The notes under the pieces: generated by a model | The model's database searches: none | Seen by the model: the letters and a program-made list of their open reading frames with translations, nothing else | What the model was told of the DNA's origin: nothing | Made by a program: the position numbers and the translations under genes | Origin: Tragulus kanchil | Lineage: Eukaryota; Chordata; Mammalia; Artiodactyla; Tragulidae | Length of the DNA stretch: 64,000 bases | Direction: 5' to 3' | NCBI GenBank assembly: GCA_022376925.1 | Contig: JAIOJX010000002.1 | Location: 64,938,001 to 65,002,000 of the forward strand | In this document: positions 58,605-64,000 of the stretch, piece by piece | Position numbering within the stretch: the first letter of the stretch is position 1 | How the letters are laid out: each line of letters begins with the position of its first letter

Positions 58605-61345
58605 GCAGAAAGCTCTTTGGGACTAGCCTTAGTAAATTATTTTTTGGATATATCTGCTGAGGAAAAGGAAACAAATGTAAAAATAAATAAATGAGACTAC
58701 AAAAAAAACTAAAAAGCTTTTGTAGTATGGATTAAATGATCAACAAAAGAAAAGGTCTCTTACTGAATGGGAGAAGTTATTTGCAAATGATATATCTGAT
58801 AAAGTGTTAGTGTTCAATCTATACCAACTCAAAATTCAAAAAAAATATCAATTAAAAATAGGCAGAGGATCTGAATAGATGTTTTTCCATAAAAGATATA
58901 CAGACAGTCATCAGGAGCATGAAAAGATGCTCAATGACACTAATCATCAGGGAAATGCAAATTAAAACCATAATGAGAATTCTCACATGTCAGAATCCAC
59001 CATATCACAAAGACAAAAAAAACCCAGATGTTGGGGATAAAAAAATTGGAATAGATGTAAAGAAAACCAAAGTGCACTGTTACTGGGAATGTAAATTGGT
59101 GCAGCTACTATGAAAAGCAATATGTAGTTTACTCAAAAATGGCACTAGCATATGACCCAGGAATACCACTCTGGGCATTTAAACAAAGAACACTGAAAGA
59201 GTAATTAGAAAAGATTTATGTGCCACTATGTTCATGGCACTATTACATCTTACAGTATCTAAGATGCAGAAACAATCTAAGTGTCCATCAATAGATACAT
59301 GAATGAAGACAATGTTAAATATACAAATAGTAGGGTATTATACACAAAAAATAGACCCTTGCTATATGGAAACACAAAAGATTCTGAATAGCCAAAACAA
59401 TCTTGAAAAAGAAAATGAAAGCTGAAAGTATCACTCTCTCTAATTTCAAACTATACTGTGGAAACAGTATGGTACTGGCACATAAACAAACACAGATAAA
59501 TGGAACAGAGTACTGAACCCAGAAATGAACCCACACTTATATGGGCAATTAATCCACAACTAAGGAGGCAAGGGATACAATGGGGAAAAGACCATTTCTT
59601 CAAAAAATGGTGTTGGAAAAACTGGACAACTACTTGCAAAAGAACTGAACTGTATTACTCTCTCACACCGTGCACAAAGACAAGTTAAAAATAAAGATTA
59701 AAATGTTATACCTGAATCCATAAAGTATCTAGAAGGAAATACAGGCAGAAAGCTCTTTGGGACTAGCCTTAGTAAATTATTTTTTGGATATATCTGCTGA
59801 GGAAAAGGAAACAAATGTAAAAATAAATAAATGAGACTACAAAAAAAACTAAAAAGCTTTTGTAGTATGGATTAAATGATCAACAAAAGAAAAGGTCTCT
59901 TACTGAATGGGAGAAGTTATTTGCAAATGATATATCTGATAAAGTGTTAGTGTTCAATCTATACCAACTCAAAATTCAAAAAAAATATCAATTAAAAATA
60001 GGCAGAGGATCTGAATAGATGTTTTTCCATAAAAGATATACAGACAGTCATCAGGAGCATGAAAAGATGCTCAATGACACTAATCATCAGGGAAATGCAA
60101 ATTAAAACCATAATGAGAATTCTCACATGTCAGAATCCACCATATCACAAAGACAAAAAAAACCCAGATGTTGGGGAAAAAAAAAAGTTGGAATAGATGT
60201 AAAGAAAACCAAAGTGCACTGTTACTGGGAATGTAAATTGGTGCAGCTACTATGAAAAGCAATATGTAGTTTACTCAAAAATGGCACTAGCATATGACCC
60301 AGGAATACCACTCTGGGCATTTAAACAAAGAACACTGAAAGAGTAATTAGAAAAGATTTATGTGCCACTATGTTCATGGCACTATTACATCTTACAGTAT
60401 CTAAGATGCAGAAACAATCTAAGTGTCCATCAATAGATACATGAATGAAGACAATGTTAAATATACAAATAGTAGGGTATTATACACAAAAAATAGACCC
60501 TTGCTATATGCAAAAACATGAATGAGCTTACAGGGTACTAGGCTGAGTGAAATAAGTCAGGCAGAGAAAGTCAAATACTGTATGAGTACATTTATACATG
60601 GAATCTAAAAAATGAAACAAATGAACAAACATAATAAAACAGAAACTACTTTTAGATACAAAGACCAAACAGTGGCTGCCAGAAGAGTGGCAGATGTGGG
60701 TATACAAAACAAGAGAGGAGGTTAAAAGATACAAACTTCTAATCACCAAATAAATGAAACATGGATATGAGATACAGTGCGAGGAATGTAGTCAATAGCT
60801 ATGAATATCTTTGTATAGAGACAGATCATAACTAGACAATGGTGATGATCATTTTGAAATGTACTATCAGAAATATTAGATCACTATGTTGTATAACAGG
60901 AACTAAGATAGGTTGTAGTTCAGTAATAGTAAAATAAAGAAACAATAAAAAGATTAATTTGTGGTTATCAGAGGCAGGGATGGTGAGTGTAAGAATTGGA
61001 TTAAAGTGGATTATTGGATTAAAGAATTGACAAAGGCACAAGCTTCCAGTTATAAGGTAAGTAAGTACTAGGGGTGAAAGCTACAACACGATGAGTGTAA
61101 TTAACCCTGCTTTATGTCATATATGAAAACTGTTAAGGGAGTAAATCCCAAGAGTTTTCATCACAGGGGAAAAACAGGGTTTTCTTTAATTCTGTATCTA
61201 CAGGAGATGCTGGGTGTTCACTAAACTTATTGTGATAGTCATTTCGTGATGCATGAAGGTCAGACCATTATGCTATACCCTTAAACTCAAACGGTGCTGT
61301 ACATCAATTATATTTACATAAAACTGGAAGAAAATGACTCAGAGA
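56762..61345 (+). mobile_element. Old L1 LINE, ORF2 C-terminal half to 3' UTR (spread over repeated blocks)
   Basis: Forward-strand L1: 'AAATACCTAGGAATTAACAT', 'CTGTGGAAACAGTATGGTAC', 'TGGAACAGAGTACTGAACCC', 'GGAAAAACTGGACAACTACT' (ORF2 region), then 'CATGAAAAGATGCTCAATGA', 'CTAAGTGTCCATCAATAGAT', and a 3' UTR with 'AGATCACTATGTTGTATAAC'. Many stops, so non-coding. The real element is about 2.3 kb. In this assembly duplications 22-24 inflate it to more than 4.5 kb and repeat its 3' end again at 61391-62515. Confidence 0.85.
58225..60510 (+). repeat. Duplication 23: 1140-bp unit (58225-59364 / 59365-60510)
   Basis: The A-run in 'TTGGGGATAAAAAAATTGG' (59031) reads 'TTGGGGAAAAAAAAAAGTTGG' in the second copy (60171). 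The junction shares TATGGAAA with the start. Bases 58225-58604 are also in duplication 22. Confidence 0.95.
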
Positions 61346-62560
61346 GAAGGTAGCTCTCTCTCAAGTGAACTACATTGGGAATGTAAAAAGCAAAGTGCAC
61401 TGTTACTGGGAATGTAAATTGGTGCAGCTACTATGAAAAGCAATATGTAGTTTACTCAAAAATGGCACTAGCATATGACCCAGGAATACCACTCTGGGCA
61501 TTTAAACAAAGAACACTGAAAGAGTAATTAGAAAAGATTTATGTGCCACTATGTTCATGGCACTATTACATCTTACAGTATCTAAGATGCAGAAACAATC
61601 TAAGTGTCCATCAATAGATACATGAATGAAGACAATGTTAAATATACAAATAGTAGGGTATTATACACAAAAAATAGACCCTTGCTATATGCAAAAACAT
61701 GAATGAGCTTACAGGGTACTAGGCTGAGTGAAATAAGTCAGGCAGAGAAAGTCAAATACTGTATGAGTACATTTATACATGGAATCTAAAAAATGAAACA
61801 AATGAACAAACATAATAAAACAGAAACTACTTTTAGATACAAAGACCAAACAGTGGCTGCCAGAAGAGTGGCAGATGTGGGTATACAAAACAAGAGAGGG
61901 AGGTTAAAAGATACAAACTTCTAATCACCAAATAAATGAAACATGGATATGAGATACAGTGCGAGGAATGTAGTCAATAGCTATGAATATCTTTGTATAG
62001 AGACAGATCATAACTAGACAATGGTGATGATCATTTTGAAATGTACTATCAGAAATATTAGATCACTATGTTGTATAACAGGAACTAAGATAGGTTGTAG
62101 TTCAGTAATAGTAAAATAAAGAAACAATAAAAAGATTAATTTGTGGTTATCAGAGGCAGGGATGGTGAGTGTAAGAATTGGATTAAAGTGGATTATTGGA
62201 TTAAAGAATTGACAAAGGCACAAGCTTCCAGTTATAAGGTAAGTAAGTACTAGGGGTGAAAGCTACAACACGATGAGTGTAATTAACCCTGCTTTATGTC
62301 ATATATGAAAACTGTTAAGGGAGTAAATCCCAAGAGTTTTCATCACAGGGGAAAAACAGGGTTTTCTTTAATTCTGTATCTACAGGAGATGCTGGGTGTT
62401 CACTAAACTTATTGTGATAGTCATTTCGTGATGCATGAAGGTCAGACCATTATGCTATACCCTTAAACTCAAACGGTGCTGTACATCAATTATATTTACA
62501 TAAAACTGGAAGGAAAATAAAGAAATGACTCAGAGAGAAGGTAGCTCTCCCTCTCAAGTG
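60210..62560 (+). repeat. Duplication 24: ~1160-bp unit with corrupted linker (60210-61368 / 61391-62560)
   Basis: The end of the first unit lacks about 9 bp (GAAAATAAA region) present at 62511-62523. The linker 'GGGAATGTAAAAAG' before 61391 is a damaged GGAATAGATGTAAAGAAAAC, the true upstream sequence at 60190-60209. One G is added in a G-run near 61900. Confidence 0.94.
61391..62515 (+). mobile_element. L1 3' region, repeated by duplication 24
   Basis: Same sequence as 60210-61345 and part of the same real element. Confidence 0.85.
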
Positions 62561-63289
62561 CACACGATCTGACATTAGAAGAGAGCTGGATGGTTGGACA
62601 AGGTTGGAGGTTGATGGCCGTCTGTGACACACCTTTCCTAGAACCTATGTTGTCTCTTCCTAGAACTAACCCCCTCTAGCACCACCACTGTAGCAAGGAG
62701 ACACCTGGCCTCTGCTGCCAGATCAGGAGTGGGCTCAGGAGCCAAAGTGGACTAGTGAGTCCTTTCCTAAGAGATTTGCATATGGTGTAGCACTTTCCCC
62801 TCGTGCATAACCCTTGAAATGTGTTAACGGTTGTGGCTTCCGCCACATGGTCAAGATAACAGAGGAAACTAGAAAGAGAGAAGGGTAAGTGAATGTTCCG
62901 AAATGTGAATCGTTGTGAGGCAGAGAAATCCCTGCTGGTCGTGAAATTCCTCTTCTAATTCCTTGTGAGACCCCCCAGCAGCATTCTTGTCCCAGGGTTC
63001 TGTGAGATTCCCCAGTATTACTTTAAATTATTATGAATTCATTATTTCTTTCCTTAAGTTAATTTGAACTCATTCTAACTCTTACCAGCTGGTGGTGGCT
63101 GGAGCCAAATGTGTATTTGATCATAAGCTAAGCTTTTAATATTTATTATAACTATTGGAGTTTTTGTTGACAAATTATTAGTTGCTCAGTATTAAACATA
63201 GATTATTTTCTTTAATGTCCCTCACATTTAATGAAGTAGGCAATATTAGTCCCTTTGTACAGATGAATAAACTGATTTTTTTTCTTTTC
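62561..63289. other. Unique sequence, moderate GC, nothing certain
   Basis: Not duplicated. It contains a perfect octamer ATTTGCAT at 62774-62781, but one motif is not evidence of function. No exon with paired splice signals was seen. Confidence 0.3.
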
Positions 63290-63609
63290 TTCAAGTTTGG
63301 CCTCTTTTTATTGACTTTTTAAAATTTATTTATTTATTTATTTATTTTGGCCACTTCTTTTGGTCTTTCATTTATTCGTTTTTTCAGGCATCTTTGTTCT
63401 TTGGCCTGTGTGGGCCTCCCATTGCAGTAGCCTCTCTCGCTGCAGAGCACCGGGCTCTGGGCACATGTGCTCCAGAGCTCAGGCTTGGTAGCTTGACACA
63501 TTGGTCTAGTCTCTCCACGGCACGTGGGATCTTCCCAGGCAGGGATTGAACCAGTGCCCTTTGCACTGCAAGGCAGTGTCCTTACCCACTGGACCACCAG
63601 AGCAGCCCT
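63290..63609 (-). mobile_element. CHR-type tRNA-Glu SINE (first of a tandem pair)
   Basis: Reverse-strand: 'TTTGGCCTCTTTTTATTGAC', (TTTA)n, 'TTCTTTGGCCTGTGTGGGCC', 'CATGTGCTCCAGAGCTCAGG', ending 'GGACCACCAGAGCAGCCC'. The tail is longer than usual and contains two GGCC-type stretches. Confidence 0.88.
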
Positions 63610-63850
63610 AAAATTTATTTATTTTTCATCCATCTTTATTCTTCAGCCTGTGTGGGCCTCCCATCCCAGTGGCTTCTCTTGATGCAAAGCACCGGCTCTG
63701 GGTGCACGCGCACCAGAGTGCTGGCTCATAATTGGACACACCAGTCCAGCTGCTTCACGGCATGCAGGATCTTCTCAGGTCAGGGATTGAAATGGTGCCC
63801 CTTGCACTGTAAGGCGGACTCTTTACCCACTGTACCACCAGGGAAGCCCC
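63610..63850 (-). mobile_element. CHR-type tRNA-Glu SINE (second of a tandem pair)
   Basis: Reverse-strand: 'TTATTTTTCATCCATCTTTA', 'CAGCCTGTGTGGGCCTCCCA', ending 'GTACCACCAGGGAAGCCCC'. It has the same orientation as its neighbour with no spacer. GACTTTTTAAAA occurs at 63313-63324 and 63852-63863. Confidence 0.88.
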
Positions 63851-63863
63851 AGACTTTTTAAAA

Positions 63864-64000
63864 AATTTTTTAATGTGGTAAAAATCACATAATATAAAAC
63901 ATACTATTTAACCCTATTTAACTGTACAGCTCGGGGACACTAAGTATACCCACATTGTTTTACAACTCACCATCATTCATCTCCCGAATTTTTTACCTTC
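63864..64000 (-). mobile_element. Ancient L1 3' UTR fragment (runs off the window)
   Basis: 'TTAATGTGGTAAAAATCACA', 'CCTATTTAACTGTACAGCTC', 'CCACATTGTTTTACAACTCA' and 'CATCATTCATCTCCCGAA' match a common old L1 3' UTR read on the reverse strand. Confidence 0.65.

Noticed and set aside
554..62560. A novel biological duplication or amplification system generating ~1.1-kb tandem copies
   Set aside because: Corrupted linkers, homopolymer differences, triple coverage where blocks overlap, and duplicated target-site repeats all point to assembly overlap. I see no element, integrase or repeated junction motif that could drive it.
62774..62781. Octamer ATTTGCAT as a promoter element
   Set aside because: An 8-bp motif is expected by chance about once per 32 kb per strand even at equal base frequencies. 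No TATA box, CpG island or exon lies beside it.

Overview
This is nuclear DNA of a ruminant artiodactyl. It carries 3' ends of BovB (RTE) LINEs and tRNA-Glu-derived Bov-tA SINEs, which together are typical of Ruminantia, over a background of ordinary mammalian L1 and MIR repeats. The window reads as intronic or intergenic sequence. I found no complete gene, no rRNA or tRNA gene, and no prokaryotic or viral system. The only coding candidate is one 78-bp exon-like segment at 223-300. I could not assign it to a gene.

The dominant feature is structural. From about 550 to 62560 there are 24 direct tandem duplications, each 1.06-1.19 kb long, of 24 unrelated sequences. The copies are nearly identical and differ mainly in homopolymer lengths. 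At many junctions the sequence is a corrupted version of what should follow the first copy or precede the second. Several tracts occur three times because neighbouring duplications overlap. This pattern fits contigs of roughly 2-5 kb joined end to end without merging their ~1.1-kb overlaps. It does not fit biology. Removing one copy of each leaves about 37 kb of real sequence, so the order of features is reliable but distances and copy numbers are not.

Layout, listing first copies: 1-550 candidate exon and flank; 0.8-1.4 kb BovB fragment; 3.6-8.2 kb three Bov-tA SINEs; 9.9-10.3 kb non-repetitive and enhancer-like; 10.5 kb CHR-type SINE with perfect target-site duplication; 12.05-12.43 kb Bov-tA plus BovB end; 12.6-13.7 kb non-repetitive, possibly conserved non-coding; 15.1-16.9 kb two CHR-type SINEs; 19.5-22.1 kb Bov-tA interrupted by a BovB 3' end; 22.7-24.9 kb MIR pieces, microsatellite and BovB end; 25.7 kb L1-like 3' end; 27.3-28.05 kb BovB; 33-34.8 kb L1; 35.9 kb SINE; 36.7-37.9 kb twin-primed (inverted) L1; 40.4 kb Bov-tA; 42.2-48.7 kb largely unrecognised unique sequence; 48.9 kb L1; 50.9-55.3 kb three CHR-type SINEs and a MIR; 56.8-61.3 kb an L1 ORF2-to-3' UTR remnant; 62.5-63.3 kb unique; 63.3-64.0 kb a SINE pair inside or beside an old L1.

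Repeat family names come from recalled consensus sequences, not a database run. The most useful biological observations are two hairpin-type template-switch mutations inside BovB copies, a CHR-like SINE subfamily with an unusual 3' body present at eight loci, a twin-primed L1, and two candidate regulatory tracts.
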